This document shows, one piece after another, positions 63,782-64,000 of a DNA stretch of 64,000 bases. The stretch is taken from assembly GCA_037833965.1 (NCBI GenBank), contig AP031353.1, positions 19,904,501 to 19,968,500 on the forward strand, read 5' to 3'. This DNA comes from Marchantia polymorpha subsp. ruderalis. Lineage: Eukaryota; Streptophyta; Marchantiopsida; Marchantiales; Marchantiaceae. A program made the translations under genes and the position numbers. Numbering within the stretch: position 1 is the first letter of the stretch; each line of letters opens with the position of its first letter. The notes beneath the pieces were generated by a model that saw only the letters and a program-made list of their open reading frames with translations, did not search any database and was not told the origin of the DNA.

Positions 63782-64000
63782 TTAGTGCGTCCAATTTTGA
63801 GTTTCGAGCTTTGAGTTTCAAGATTTGAGGCCAAGAGATTCTTACGGGAGCTGTATCTTCTATTTTCGGAGTGATCTGGAGCTGAAATTTGGTGGAACGC
63901 TGGCCTATGGCAGGGCGCATCAGCCTGCAAAATTTCAAGCAGAACGCCATTCAAAGCGAGAAGTTGACGTGCCTTGGAGATCTGAGCTTTTTGAGGGGGG
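63782..64000 (+). repeat. N30: start of a family B 5'UTR monomer array
   Basis: Plus-strand B monomer beginning at TTAGTGCGTCCAATTTTGAG, with GAGCTGAAATTTGGTGG and GCAGAACGCCATTC landmarks. It has more differences from N26 than the N26 units have among themselves (CTATTTTCGG, TGGCCTATGG), and near the end resembles the last unit before ORF1. Runs off the window; probably another full-length B element. Confidence 0.85.

Noticed and set aside
1-64000. Bacterial or phage retroelement, group II intron or DGR origin.
   Set aside because: ORF2 has an APE-type endonuclease, LINE RT and C-terminal knuckle, with TSDs and 5' truncations typical of eukaryotic LINEs. No LTRs, integrase, intron RNA structure or bacterial genes are seen.

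Overview
The window is eukaryotic repeat DNA, and I could trace essentially all 64 kb to non-LTR (LINE) retrotransposons inserted into one another. I found no host gene, tRNA, rRNA, CRISPR array or bacterial operon. The encoded proteins are of L1/Tx1 type. ORF1p is about 245 aa, with a coiled coil followed by an RRM-like domain and a basic C-terminus. ORF2p is about 1065 aa, with APE endonuclease, reverse transcriptase (YADD) and a C-terminal CX2CX9HX4C zinc knuckle. The moderately AT-rich DNA, the L1-type machinery and published Zepp-type nested LINE clusters in green algae make an alga or an early land plant my best guess. That is inference only, because no host gene is present to anchor it.

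Three subfamilies can be told apart; the names A, B, C and N1-N30 are mine. Family A has a 5'UTR of 165-bp tandem units. Family B has 348/362-bp units. Family C has 181-bp units, and the last ~250 bp of C are nearly identical to A. All three share the last ~60 nt: a GACCC-TTT-GGGTC hairpin followed by a heptamer tail (TTTACCA)n instead of poly(A). Most insertions have 4-6 bp target-site duplications (TSDs), and these let me order the nest.

Layout: N3 (B,+) is the outermost host seen. It is interrupted by N1 (A,-, 1-4065, itself carrying N2) and by N4 (C,+). N4 appears at 4796-6079, 25914-26406, 26614-26893, 47954-48114 and 48209-48749. Its first gap holds a head-to-tail minus-strand trio, N5-N6-N13 (all A). 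N6 is in turn interrupted by N7 (C, holding N8 and N9), by full-length N10 (A, holding N11) and by N12. Its third gap holds N15 (C), which contains N17 (A), which contains full-length N18 (A) and full-length N19 (B,-, 33105-46859). N19 is itself hit by N20 (A, full length), N21 and N22 (C). After 48749, N24 (A) contains N25 (A,-), which contains full-length N26 (B, 50456-57592). N24 also carries N27 and N28 (C); N28 holds N29 (A) and N30 (B, running off the right edge). That is 30 insertions, up to six levels deep.

Two copies keep both ORFs open: N10 (ORF1 15465-16202, ORF2 16227-19424) and N26 (ORF1 53510-54247, ORF2 54272-57472). N13, N18 and N20 are full length with one nonsense change each in ORF2. 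The most notable points are the LINE-only nest, which is a candidate centromere or other Zepp-like cluster; in-frame ORF1-UAG-CAA-ORF2 junctions in all three families, suggesting stop readthrough; target sites that match the phase of the heptamer tail; insertions into other elements' tails; a 22-bp tail-only insertion with a TSD; and nucleosome-length 5'UTR monomers.
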